DNA of 64,000 bases, taken from assembly GCA_001769805.1 (NCBI GenBank), contig MEPO01000028.1:1-64000 (forward strand), in the 5' to 3' direction. The position numbers and the translations under genes are program-made. The notes under the pieces were generated by a model. The model saw nothing but the letters and a program-made list of their open reading frames with translations. It was not told the DNA's origin and did not search any database. The DNA is from Bdellovibrionales bacterium GWA1_52_35. Lineage in GTDB: Bacteria; Bdellovibrionota; UBA1018. Every line of letters begins with the position of its first letter. Within the stretch, counting starts at the first letter, position 1. Below are positions 8,834 through 17,711 of the stretch, piece by piece.

Positions 8834-11800
8834 GTGGACATTTCGCACCAGCGAATTCTGAGCACAATTTATCTGCTTCGAATAATCGATTGTTTTCACG
8901 ATATATGCATTAAAGCTGGCTCCAATGTTTACGCAGTATGCTATCGTGCGGAATGTAAGCGGGGCGAGAAAGTTGTGAGAAAGTTGGATGATAGAACAAA
9001 TGGCAGCAGAAAAATCAGTTCATCTCGAAGGAGCACTTTTGCAGGCAAGCGGGCTAACGTGAAGGCTGCAAAGAAGCCGATCGGGAAGAAGTCTATACCT
9101 CAAACATCCGCCACCTCTCAAAAACGCTCGATGCGAATGAGCTCTGGATTTCCAATCGTCGGAATCGGAGCATCGGCAGGAGGACTGGAAGCGTTTACAA
9201 AACTTTTGAGTCATCTTTCAACCGATTCCGGTCTGGCTTTCGTTCTGTTGCAACATTTAGATCCCAAGCATGCAAGTATGTCAGCCGAAATTCTCTCGCG
9301 CGCGACTAAGATGCCCGTAACCGAAGTCCAAGACGGTGCGCATGTAGAACCGAACTCTGTCTATATTATTCCGCCCAACTTCGGAATGGAAATACTGCAT
9401 GGAGTACTCAAGCTGATTCCGCGCACGGAAGTTCGCGGTCAACATTTTGTGATTGATTCCTTTTTTCGGTCCCTTGCACAAGACCAGAAAAGCCTCGCCA
9501 TAGGAGTAGTACTATCGGGAACGGGAACCGATGGGACCCAAGGATTAATGGCTATCAAGGCAGAAGGCGGCATTACATTTGCTCAAGCTCCGAAATCCGC
9601 AAAATTCGACAATATGCCCGAGAGTGCGATTGCTTCGGGGATGGTCGACCTCGTCTTATCGCCCGAGCAGATTGCGGGAGAATTAGCGCGAATCGCGCAA
9701 CATCCGTATGTGATTTCGACACCAGTGGAAGCGGCGATCGTCGAGGAACCGCTGCTCAAAGCACAAGACAGTCTCAGCAAGATTTTTCTCCTGCTCCGGA
9801 ATCAGTGCCATGTTGATTTTGCATTTTATAAAGCAAACACAGTTAAGCGACGCATCGAACGCCGAATGGTGTTGCATAGGATTGGTGATTTGAAGGCGTA
9901 TAGTGCGTATCTTTCGCACCACCCTGACGAGGTGGGGGCCCTTTATGCTGATATTTTGATTCATGTGACGGGGTTTTTCCGAGACCCAGAAGCGTTTGAG
10001 GCATTGAAGTCAGAAGTGTTTCCAAAGTTTATGGAAAATCGCATACCTGGAAACCCGATCCGCGTCTGGGTTCCGGGCTGTTCGACGGGCGAGGAAGTGT
10101 ATTCCATCGTCATTTCGCTCTTGGAGTTCCTTGGTGAAAAAAGTTCTTCCACACCCATTCAAATCTTTGCCTCCGATATAAGCGAACGGGCGATTCAGAA
10201 GGCACGTTCCGGAGAATACCCGGATACTATCAGTGATGATGTCTCGCGTGAACGCCTGAGTCGCTATTTCATAAAAATGGAAGGAGGGGGCTATAAGATT
10301 GCAAAAGCGATCCGAGATGTCTGCCTGTTTTCGCGGCATGACATCACGGCTGATCCCCCCTTTTCAAAACTTGATCTCGTTTCGTGTCGCAATGTGCTTA
10401 TCTATTTTACGGCTACTTTGCAGAAACATGTCATTCCCATTTTTCATTATGCGCTCGCGCCACATGGTTTTCTCTGGCTCGGAAAGTCCGAAACAATCGG
10501 AGGGTCTTCGGATCTATTCTCTCTTCTCGACAAAGTGAATAAGATCTACGCCCGGAAAGATGCTCCCGTTGCCCTCAATCTTCGTTTTCCGTCGAGTACC
10601 TATGTGCATGAAAAAAAAGAAAGCGCTCCCGTGCCGAAGACTTTCAAAACCGGCACGTTAGATGTTCAAAAAATTACAGAACAAACGATTCAGGCTGAAT
10701 ATCCTGGCGTTCTTGTCAATGAAGAAATGGAAATTGTGCAATTGCGTGGCCGCACAGTTCCGTTTATCGAGCCGGCACCCGGAGTTCCCAGTTATCATCT
10801 TTTTAAAATGGCGCACCCTGAATTGCTGCGCGACTTGCGAGTGGCTATCCAGTCGGCCAAGAAGCTGAACAATGCAGTGAGAAAAGAAGACTTGAGCATC
10901 GGTAAGGGCGCGATGCACAGGACATTTAATTTGAACGTGATTCCCATCAGGGTTTCGCCGCACAGTAAAGAGCGTTTATATCTGATTCTTTTTGAAAAAA
11001 TATTGGAGCGGAAACCGAATAAGAGTAGCAAAATCGTTCGATCGGTGCGGAAAGGCAATAAAAGTAGCGGAAAGAAAGATCCCTATGTTTTGGAGTTGCT
11101 GCAGGAATTAGCAAGAGCGCAAGAAGATCGGCATTTGTTGATCGAAAAGTTTGAAGCAGCGCAAGAGGATCTCACAACGGCAAACGAAGAGCTTCAAAGC
11201 GCAAATGAGGAGCTACAAAGCGCTAACGAGGAGCTTGAGACCGCTAAAGAAGAATTGCAAAGTGGTAATGAGGAACTCTCGACAGTAAACGATGAATTGC
11301 AAACTCGGAGTTTTGAACAGATCCAGACAACTAACGACTTGGTAAATCTGCTGGGCAGCGTTGAAATTCCTATTGTAATGCTCAGCGAGGACCGAAGGGT
11401 GCGGAGGTTTACTCCGCTCGCGGGAAAGGCACTCAATCTCATCCCAACGGATATTGGACGTCCGTTGAGCGATCTCAGACTCAATTTCAGCGCACCAGAC
11501 GTAGATTTGAATTTGGAGCAGATGGTCTCGCAAACGATTGAAACGATGAATTCCCAGGAAGTGGAAGTTCAAGACGCAAAAGGGCGCTGGTTTCGTCTGC
11601 AGGTGAGGCCCTACAAGACTGTTGATAATAGGATTGATGGCGCAGTGCTCGCTCTCGTCGATATTGACGATCTAAGGGTAAGTCTCAAGGGAGTGAAAGA
11701 AGCACGAAGCGAAGCTGAGAATGTCAACCGTGCAAAGGACCTCTTTTTGGCTACGCTTTCACATGAACTCAGGACGCCGCTTACCTCGATCCTCTCCTGG

Positions 11801-12901
11801 GCACAGATGCTCCGCATGGGTAAGCTGGATGCTGAAAAGACCAAACGAGCTGGCGAAATTATCGAAGAAAGCGGGAAAACCCAGGCCCAATTAATTAATG
11901 ATCTTTTGGACGTGTCGCGCATCGTGGCGGGAAAGCTTTCGCTGGAAACAAGGGAAGTGAACCCTGCCGCAGCCATTAAATCCGCTATCGAGGCGGTTCG
12001 CCCCATTGCGGAGGCAAGGTCGATTCAAATTGAAACCTTCTTTTCTCCCAGCGTGGGAACGATCATGGCTGATCCAGTGCGGCTCCAACAAGTGTTTTGG
12101 AATTTACTGACTAATGCCGTTAAATTCTCTGCACCGGAATCGAAGGTTTCCGTCAAGATGGAGCGCATCATTGATCATGAGGGTGAAAAGGCGAAGGCAA
12201 TGATTCAAGTGTCGGACTCGGGAAAGGGTATCGATGCGGAATTTCTGCCGCAGATTTTTGACCGTTTCAGCCAGGAAGATAGTTCCAGTGTTCGGATACA
12301 TGGGGGGCTGGGTTTGGGGCTCGCGATTGTGAGAAATCTGGTCGAATTGCACGGTGGAACCATTCGTGCAGAAAGTCTCGGCAATAAACTGGGTGCGACG
12401 TTCACCGTCATTCTTCCCATTAAATCGGATCAAGGACTCGCAGGTCCGCAGGCAATTCATTTCGACTCTCAGAATGGTTCAATTGGAGCAGGAAGTGTTC
12501 CGGTCAGACTCGATGGGATTCGTGTTCTCATCGTAGATGACGAGGCAAATGCCAGAGAGGCGCTTGGCGAGATGCTTCGTTCCTGTGGAGCTGAGATCAG
12601 AGCCGCCGAAACTGCCAAGGAGGCACTTGAGAGTTTTCAGCAGTTTAAGCCTCATGTCCTGGTGAGTGATATCGCGATGCCCGGCGAAGACGGATATAGT
12701 TTGATTGAGAAGATCAGAACATTGAGTCCCGCGAAAGGCGGCAATACGCCTTCACTGGCGCTGACGGCGTATGCCGGAGTCGACGATGCTAGGCGTGCCC
12801 TTTCAGCGGGTTTTCAAGCTCATCTGGCCAAGCCCGTCGATGGGCAGCATTTAGTAAAAACGATTGCCAGGTTGGCGGGGAAGAATCTCAAGCCAGTCTG
12901 A
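8834..12901 (+). CDS. CheB-CheR-PAS hybrid histidine kinase fused to a receiver domain
   Basis: This 1355-residue protein is a signalling fusion. After a basic linker comes a CheB-like methylesterase domain (about 107-290) with GASAGG (Ser114), LQHLDP and TGTDGT, matching the family's Ser-His-Asp triad. A CheR-like methyltransferase domain follows (about 310-580: CSTGEEVYSI, SCRNVLIYF). A coiled coil of repeated NEELQSANEEL units comes next, then a PAS-like region. A HisKA/HATPase_c kinase has phospho-acceptor His977 in SHELRTP, and a C-terminal receiver has Asp1279 in SDIAMPGEDG. The start is uncertain: GTG 8834 gives the longest frame, but residues 1-47 look unlike the family and GTG 8975 or TTG 8984 are plausible. 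No other chemotaxis gene is nearby. Confidence 0.9.
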   Translation: MDISHQRILSTIYLLRIIDCFHDICIKAGSNVYAVCYRAECKRGEKVVRKLDDRTNGSRKISSSRRSTFAGKRANVKAAKKPIGKKSIPQTSATSQKRSMRMSSGFPIVGIGASAGGLEAFTKLLSHLSTDSGLAFVLLQHLDPKHASMSAEILSRATKMPVTEVQDGAHVEPNSVYIIPPNFGMEILHGVLKLIPRTEVRGQHFVIDSFFRSLAQDQKSLAIGVVLSGTGTDGTQGLMAIKAEGGITFAQAPKSAKFDNMPESAIASGMVDLVLSPEQIAGELARIAQHPYVISTPVEAAIVEEPLLKAQDSLSKIFLLLRNQCHVDFAFYKANTVKRRIERRMVLHRIGDLKAYSAYLSHHPDEVGALYADILIHVTGFFRDPEAFEALKSEVFPKFMENRIPGNPIRVWVPGCSTGEEVYSIVISLLEFLGEKSSSTPIQIFASDISERAIQKARSGEYPDTISDDVSRERLSRYFIKMEGGGYKIAKAIRDVCLFSRHDITADPPFSKLDLVSCRNVLIYFTATLQKHVIPIFHYALAPHGFLWLGKSETIGGSSDLFSLLDKVNKIYARKDAPVALNLRFPSSTYVHEKKESAPVPKTFKTGTLDVQKITEQTIQAEYPGVLVNEEMEIVQLRGRTVPFIEPAPGVPSYHLFKMAHPELLRDLRVAIQSAKKLNNAVRKEDLSIGKGAMHRTFNLNVIPIRVSPHSKERLYLILFEKILERKPNKSSKIVRSVRKGNKSSGKKDPYVLELLQELARAQEDRHLLIEKFEAAQEDLTTANEELQSANEELQSANEELETAKEELQSGNEELSTVNDELQTRSFEQIQTTNDLVNLLGSVEIPIVMLSEDRRVRRFTPLAGKALNLIPTDIGRPLSDLRLNFSAPDVDLNLEQMVSQTIETMNSQEVEVQDAKGRWFRLQVRPYKTVDNRIDGAVLALVDIDDLRVSLKGVKEARSEAENVNRAKDLFLATLSHELRTPLTSILSWAQMLRMGKLDAEKTKRAGEIIEESGKTQAQLINDLLDVSRIVAGKLSLETREVNPAAAIKSAIEAVRPIAEARSIQIETFFSPSVGTIMADPVRLQQVFWNLLTNAVKFSAPESKVSVKMERIIDHEGEKAKAMIQVSDSGKGIDAEFLPQIFDRFSQEDSSSVRIHGGLGLGLAIVRNLVELHGGTIRAESLGNKLGATFTVILPIKSDQGLAGPQAIHFDSQNGSIGAGSVPVRLDGIRVLIVDDEANAREALGEMLRSCGAEIRAAETAKEALESFQQFKPHVLVSDIAMPGEDGYSLIEKIRTLSPAKGGNTPSLALTAYAGVDDARRALSAGFQAHLAKPVDGQHLVKTIARLAGKNLKPV

Positions 12902-12962
12902 TTTGCGAGCCGTGCGGAGCCCCTGTGGGCGCAGGAAGTTGCGCCGAGCGGATCCGGCCGCG

Positions 12963-14732
12963 CTATTTTCCAGCGGAAAGCGGGTTGACCTGGACGGCTC
13001 CGGCATCAAACCGCATACCTCCTTCGATTTGCGGCAGGTTCATGATTTTCCGGAATTCGCGTTCCACTGCGGCTTTCAAAGCGAGGTTTTTGCTGCCTGG
13101 TCCCGACAAGATGATGTCCACCATTCCTGTTTTGGAATTCCATGGGACCAGATCAACAGCGATGTTTGTCTCTTGGAGGGGCTGGAGGAGTTCGGGCCTT
13201 TCCAGTTGAATCCGTAGCTGCTTTTCAATTCTTTCCGCCCGACCAATCAAGGACTCCCGCAAGGCTCCTGAGAGCCTCCCTTTGTTTTTGAATTCCGCAT
13301 TCAGAAAAACAATGCGGGATCCGGAGGGGCTGTCGGACCGGGAGACGCGATCGAGGAAGGCGAGCTTGTCCTTCGGTGAAAGTTCCTGGGTCGGGGCGAA
13401 AATGCCGTCATCACCCGAAAAATACATCTTGCCGTCCGGATTGATAACCATGCCGTTTGCCTCCAAGACTTGTTTGCGCTCGACAAACCTTCGTGTCACC
13501 TCGTCCTGGTTTTTTTTGGATTGAACGAGGATGTTCTGGACGTACTCGGATTCGCTTTTCTTCGCGGCAGACGGGAGCAGGGCTTCCATCGTGGCTGCGG
13601 TATTCTTCGCGCCCAGTCCGGAAAAGTCCACGCTCACCAGACCTTTGTGGGCTGATTCATAGGGGAGGCGGGCGGAGCTTGGCTGCAGGAGACTCAGCGT
13701 AAAGGTGTCCGCAAGGCGGTAATACTCCTGGATCGCGAGGGTCTGCTCTTTTGTCACTTCGGTACCAAATGCGCGGGTCAGGCGGTCCTGCAGCTTGTTG
13801 ATGTACTTGTCGAAGCTGTTCTTATCTTCAACGGCCCGGAGGATCTGGATCGCTTCGGGTGAGAGCACGTAACGCGTGGGCTCACCTTTGGTGCTACGCG
13901 TGCGGACCGGCAGCAGGATACGGCCGTCCTTCGGAAGTACTCTTTGTACATAACTGCGATGGCTCTCGATCTCGTCGAGGCGTTTCTTGAGAAGCGGGGC
14001 GATCTTTTCGAATTCCTGCGCAAGGGGCTCACCTTTGGCGAAAAGCGGAAATTGCACCCGCGCAAAGCGAGCCGAGATCCCCGCTTCATCTGCGGTGCTC
14101 CCAAAACCGGCGAGTTGCCAGGCAGCCGGATCGCGTGCAATTCCGGAATGCGGGATCCGGATATCATAGGAGCCGATGAACTCCTGGAAGTTCTGGGTAG
14201 CGCGGCGGTAGAGATCGCCAAGAGCTGCACGAAGTTCCGGGGTGTCGCGGTTTAGGGCGAGTCGCACAGCCTTATAATCGGTGTATTTCGCGATGAGATG
14301 CTCGCGCACCAATCGGGCGCCGGGATCCGAAGGGTGGTTGAGCTGGTCAAAGAAAGTCTGTTTGTACTTATTGGTGACCGCAGTCGCCAAATTCATATCG
14401 AGCGCTTCGTTCATCTCTTTCAAAATGGGATTCTCCATCTCATAGAAGAGACGGCCCGGGGAGTTCTGGGCGAGGGCGACTTCGGCGAACTTGCGGTTGT
14501 CTTCCGGAGTGGTGAGGGGTTTAAAGCGCTCGGTGAATTTTTCCTGGAACTCCTTGAGCAGCAGCGGTTTCGAAGTCAGGCCGCGGCCGAGCAGGGGTTC
14601 CTTGACCTGTTGGTAAAAGCAGCTGGAGTCGTTCCCTGGCCCAGCCGCATGGGAGTCAGGTGCATTGAGGGGCAGGCTCGCTGAGATCGCCGCGGCCGCT
14701 GCAATGATGAGGATGGTTAGTTTCTCTTTCAA
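12963..14732 (-). CDS. Large exported protein of unknown function
   Basis: The product is 589 residues and has a signal peptide (KLTILIIAAAAAISASLPLN, cleavage near SHA-A). AAGGAATCC precedes the ATG. The mature protein is rich in charged helices, with one Cys near its start (SSCFYQQ). The last 120 residues look like a compact alpha/beta domain (GSRIVFLNAEF, NIAVDLVPWNSK, MVDIILSGPG). No known family or catalytic motif is recognised. It is convergent with the sensor kinase, with only 61 bases between their stops. Confidence 0.65.
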   Translation of the reverse strand: MKEKLTILIIAAAAAISASLPLNAPDSHAAGPGNDSSCFYQQVKEPLLGRGLTSKPLLLKEFQEKFTERFKPLTTPEDNRKFAEVALAQNSPGRLFYEMENPILKEMNEALDMNLATAVTNKYKQTFFDQLNHPSDPGARLVREHLIAKYTDYKAVRLALNRDTPELRAALGDLYRRATQNFQEFIGSYDIRIPHSGIARDPAAWQLAGFGSTADEAGISARFARVQFPLFAKGEPLAQEFEKIAPLLKKRLDEIESHRSYVQRVLPKDGRILLPVRTRSTKGEPTRYVLSPEAIQILRAVEDKNSFDKYINKLQDRLTRAFGTEVTKEQTLAIQEYYRLADTFTLSLLQPSSARLPYESAHKGLVSVDFSGLGAKNTAATMEALLPSAAKKSESEYVQNILVQSKKNQDEVTRRFVERKQVLEANGMVINPDGKMYFSGDDGIFAPTQELSPKDKLAFLDRVSRSDSPSGSRIVFLNAEFKNKGRLSGALRESLIGRAERIEKQLRIQLERPELLQPLQETNIAVDLVPWNSKTGMVDIILSGPGSKNLALKAAVEREFRKIMNLPQIEGGMRFDAGAVQVNPLSAGK

Positions 14733-14895
14733 GGATTCCTTGCCTTTAACAGCAGGCCACTACTGCCTTGTAATCAGTATCGGAATTCATGAGCTTTTTC
14801 TAAACTCATTTAATTGTCTTGGTTTTTGCAGGATAATCACAGACACACTCTGATAATCCAATAAGCGTCACTGAGTTGACGTTTTTCTCGTGTGC

Positions 14896-15372
14896 TCAGG
14901 TCTCGGTTCTGCTGAACTCGCATTCAATGATGCATCTCACTGGTGGATGCTTCGGGTCGGGACGAAGTGAGCAGCGAACCCGGTTTTGTCCGTGAGCGTC
15001 CAGATATTCGCGGCATCGGACCCGATTGAAGGCATCATCGATCTGGAAATTTCCTCCCATGCGGGTGGACCAATCATACCAACGACGATGGAAGCGGATC
15101 TCATCGGCTCCGGTCCTGAAATTCAATTTGGGGCCCCGGGCGAAACTATCGCACTCGGAATCATAAAAATCGAAAAGACGAATTGCCAGCCGGTCCCGGG
15201 CGCGCTCCTCGGTGCGTGCGGTTTCAGTGATGTCCACACAGAACTCCGACGGGCACAAGTCATTCCAAAACATTTCTTCCGGAACCAAATAGCGTGAGGC
15301 CGTTATTTCAGCAGAAAATGCAACGCTCGCAAGAGGGAAGGCCAACGCCAGCAGAATAGAAGTTTTAGACAT
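14896..15372 (-). CDS. Exported cysteine-rich protein of unknown function
   Basis: This 158-residue protein has a signal peptide (KTSILLALAFPLASVAFSA-E). The mature part has eight Cys residues (LCPSEFC, SECDS, VRCRE, VRCSL, VRCIIEC) that could form four disulfides. The C-terminal third is basic. No family is recognised. It is oriented with the large exported gene at 12963-14732, but 160 bases separate them, so co-transcription is uncertain. Confidence 0.6.
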   Translation of the reverse strand: MSKTSILLALAFPLASVAFSAEITASRYLVPEEMFWNDLCPSEFCVDITETARTEERARDRLAIRLFDFYDSECDSFARGPKLNFRTGADEIRFHRRWYDWSTRMGGNFQIDDAFNRVRCREYLDAHGQNRVRCSLRPDPKHPPVRCIIECEFSRTET

Positions 15373-15483
15373 GAACTCGCCTCGCTATTTCATCGCACAC
15401 ATAGATGAGAATCCGGGCTCAGTCAAGATCAACCTGGGGAATGGTCAGATTCCCGAGCGTCGGCAATGATGCTGCGTTCCTGA

Positions 15484-15896
15484 GGATGGTCTGATTCGTA
15501 CTTCATTATTGGCAGTCCAGATGAGGGCCTTAACATGGGATTTCCCGAAGACCAGCTGCCAGGCACAGCCGGTTCCGTCAAGACGGTCACGATTGAAATC
15601 AATGGCAAAAGATTCGAAGCTTGCAACGGCGGGAGCCCGTTTGAGTTCTCCATGGGGGTTCTTTTTTCACGAACTGCGAATCGCAGGAAGAGGTCGACAA
15701 GTATACCAAAGCCCTCCTTCATGGCGGGGCCGAGCAGCTGGACTGCGGGTGGGTAAAAGACCGCTTTGGCCTTTTCTGGCAAATCGCCCCAGCATTTATG
15801 GTCGACGTTATGAATGGACCAGATAAGGAGCGGGCCGCCCGGATGTCAGTGGCGCTTTTTCAGATGAAGAAAATCGATATTGCCAAGCTTCACTAA
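15484..15896 (+). pseudogene. Broken VOC/PhnB-like (3-demethylubiquinone methyltransferase-like) gene
   Basis: Two frames carry the two halves of one VOC-superfamily (PhnB-like) protein. The first (to about 15660) reads GFPEDQLPGTAGSVKTVTIE and then GKRFEACNGG. The second resumes one frame over with FFTNCESQEEVDKY, CGWVKDRFGLFWQIAP and FQMKKIDIAKLH and then a TAA at 15894. Joining them needs one inserted base or two removed at the run of five G and six T at 15654-15667. The usual N-terminal 30-40 residues (the PFLWFDG-type strand) are also absent, with a TGA at 15481. Truncation plus frameshift argues for decay rather than a read error alone. Confidence 0.75.
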
Positions 15897-16126
15897 GCTG
15901 TCTTCTTAAGGCCCTTGGCTAGGGTGCTTAAATTCAGAATCTGGATTTCTATTACGTGCCCCTTTGCGTCTTCAGAAAAAATGAATCCGTTTTTCTCGTA
16001 GGATTTAGCTTCGACCCCGGGACTGAGGCGAATAGAAGCAAAATCATTTTCCTTGTCCACGTAAACTTCAGGCGTATGGACCATTTTTTTCGACGAAAGT
16101 TTACCATGACTCTGAGTACGAGTCAT
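15893..16126 (-). CDS. Small DUF2283-like protein
   Basis: The frame has 77 residues. The core YVDKENDFASIRLSPGVEAK followed by FIFSEDAKGHVIEIQILNLS fits the DUF2283 pattern (VDYDPEADALYIRL ... DEDGRLVGIEILNAS). An alternative start at the internal Met of KKMVHTPEV would give about 63 residues. The function of the family is not established; it often sits in accessory or toxin-antitoxin neighbourhoods. Its end overlaps the stop of the broken VOC gene by 4 bases on the other strand. Confidence 0.6.
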   Translation of the reverse strand: MTRTQSHGKLSSKKMVHTPEVYVDKENDFASIRLSPGVEAKSYEKNGFIFSEDAKGHVIEIQILNLSTLAKGLKKTA

Positions 16127-16266
16127 AGATTTTCACCCTTTTTCTTTAAAGCACTTCAGCAACCTTGTTAATTTGAGTGAAGCAGCGCAGGGAAAGTCAG
16201 GGTAACGACCACTTCGTTTATACAAAATTCCTTGGGTTGCCCTGGTGGTAGGTTTGGGGTTATCGG

Positions 16267-16740
16267 CTACTTGTCCAAAATATAAGACAGCGGATCGACC
16301 GGAACCCCGCTGACAAACACCTGATAAAAGAGCGGCGCATCACCAGCTAAGCCAATTTTCGCGCCCCGCAAAACTTTCGTTCCCCTTTTAACATTTGAGG
16401 TCGTGAGATTTCCATAAGAGGTTTCGAGATTATTCCCGTGTTCGACAGTGATTCGCATTGAGCCGTGTTTACCCACCACCTCTTTAACAGTACCAGGGGC
16501 AGTCGCAGCAACAGGGGATCCGTTTTTTGCCTGGATATCGAGACCCTCGTGCATTTCGTTATTTTTCTTTTTATCGATGCCATAGCCCTTAACGTAAAGT
16601 CCCGGAACAGGCTTAATTGTCGGTAGAGAACGCAGCCGAGAGGAATCATTGCTGAGGTTATTCGCCGTTTCTTCAGCGTGGAGAACTCCATTAAAACTGG
16701 CTAGAAGAGTAAAGGCGATTGCCGTAATCAGAAGTCTCAT
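16267..16740 (-). CDS. Degenerate M23 peptidase-like exported protein, coupled to hicA
   Basis: The product is 157 residues with a signal peptide (MRLLITAIAFTLLASFNGVL, cleavage near HAE). It has the LytM/M23 fold signature NEMHEGLDI with the first two zinc ligands (His64, Asp68). The usual GPHLHYE is replaced by APLFYQ, so the last zinc-ligand His is Phe, and the WYGH catalytic His is Asn (YGNL). It is therefore probably inactive as a metallopeptidase. The end [11 protein letters not shown] nearly matches that of the intact M23 protein at 26092-27072, suggesting paralogy. Its ATG overlaps the hicA stop as ATGA, with GAGGAG 5 bases upstream, so translation is coupled to the toxin. Confidence 0.75.
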   Translation of the reverse strand: MRLLITAIAFTLLASFNGVLHAEETANNLSNDSSRLRSLPTIKPVPGLYVKGYGIDKKKNNEMHEGLDIQAKNGSPVAATAPGTVKEVVGKHGSMRITVEHGNNLETSYGNLTTSNVKRGTKVLRGAKIGLAGDAPLFYQVFVSGVPVDPLSYILDK

Positions 16741-16961
16741 AGCAACTCCTCAAGAGTATCTTTGGTTAGATCACAGTCCTGTAAAATTTTAAGGAGCAGT
16801 CCTGGTCCGATGTTTTCGCCTGAATGAACTGGGACCACGGTCGATCTTCCGTCTGCATGGCGCACGAAGTGGTGACTTCCTTTGATGCGAATGACTTCAA
16901 ACCCCGCCCGCTTGAGTGCCGAAAGTAGCTCCTTACCTCGGATACGTGGAAGCTTTGCCAT
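16737..16961 (-). CDS. hicA: HicA-family mRNA interferase toxin
   Basis: The 74-residue protein fits HicA throughout: RIRGKELLSALKRAGFEVIR, then KGSHHFVRHADG with the conserved catalytic His of GSH (His30), then VPVHSGENIGPGLLLKILQD. HicA is a small double-stranded-RNA-binding-like fold that cleaves mRNA and tmRNA when not held by HicB. The gene lies 3 bases after hicB and its stop overlaps the start of a degenerate M23 gene. Size and motifs indicate an intact toxin. Confidence 0.9.
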   Translation of the reverse strand: MAKLPRIRGKELLSALKRAGFEVIRIKGSHHFVRHADGRSTVVPVHSGENIGPGLLLKILQDCDLTKDTLEELL

Positions 16962-16964
16962 GTT

Positions 16965-17183
16965 CTAGATCGCTATACGTTGAACGCCGATGAACTCAAA
17001 AGACTCGGTGTCCTTTTGAACTTCGAGACACAATTCAATCGCTTCTCGAATACGTTTCATCAGAATGTCGAGCGATTTGGCCTGGCTGTGGCAACCCTTC
17101 AGTTCTGGAACCGTTGCAACGAAGAAGCCTTCGGAATCTCGTTCGATGATGACGTTAAATTCTCGTTTTTTTTTCTTCTTCAT
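16965..17183 (-). CDS. hicB: HicB-family antitoxin
   Basis: The 72-residue product has the HicB partial RNase-H-like fold: FNVIIERDSEGFFVATVPEL followed by GCHSQAKSLDILMKRIREAI. It is a short HicB with no room for a separate DNA-binding domain after residue 65, so autoregulation may need another factor. The N-terminus MKKKKKREF is strongly basic. GAGG stands before the ATG. Antitoxin-first order (hicB then hicA) gives HicB priority in translation. It begins only 57 bases downstream of the tmRNA 3' end and on the same strand. Confidence 0.88.
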   Translation of the reverse strand: MKKKKKREFNVIIERDSEGFFVATVPELKGCHSQAKSLDILMKRIREAIELCLEVQKDTESFEFIGVQRIAI

Positions 17184-17240
17184 GCGGTAACCTCAAAAAT
17201 AACGCACCGAGCATCACAAAGTAAGCGGATACTCTAAATT

Positions 17241-17598
17241 TGGTGGAGACGGCGGGAGTTGAACCCGCGTCCGAAAGCAATCAATCGCCAGAATCTACAT
17301 GTGTGTTTCGTGTTTTTGATTGAGTCAGTGGCGTCCACGAACAAACTACGCTGACCCTCCGCCGACCATTGGTTCGCCTCTCAGGCGCCTGCGATACCTG
17401 AAAGGCTAGCCCACTAAATGACGTTCTATCCCAATCCGTGGGCGAAACCGGGTAGAACGCGTAGCTTAGATTAACGAATTAATTAAGCTGCGAGTGCGTA
17501 ATCGTTGCCAATTACTAGTTGCCATTTTTTTACGAGGCCTATGGCACCTCGACATGCATCTGGGACGTCAATACTCCCGTCGAAGCCGTATCGTCCCC
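17241..17598 (-). ncRNA. ssrA: tmRNA (transfer-messenger RNA)
   Basis: The 5' end reads GGGGACGATACGGCTTCGAC and the 3' end reads CCGCCGTCTCCACCA with an encoded CCA, the two halves of the tRNA-like domain. The T-loop TTCAACTC is visible near the 3' end. The tag frame lies at 17483-17509 and reads GNDYALAA followed by TAA, if GGC is the resume codon. The YALAA end is the usual protease signal. Total length of about 358 bases is normal. tmRNA with SmpB rescues stalled ribosomes. The gene is followed directly by hicBA. Confidence 0.95.
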
Positions 17599-17711
17599 AT
17601 GGCGGTATCATAGCAGAATCTGAAGGTTTTTTCCTTTAGTAATCCGATTTAGGATCTATTGAAACAATTGATTGAAATGATAGAAGAAAAGGACTAAAAA
17701 GACGCTGGCTC

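Noticed and set aside
14865-14895. Hairpin CGTCA-CTGAGT-TGACG followed by T5 on the plus strand, as a terminator
   Set aside because: No plus-strand gene precedes it, and on the minus strand there is no T tract after the stem.
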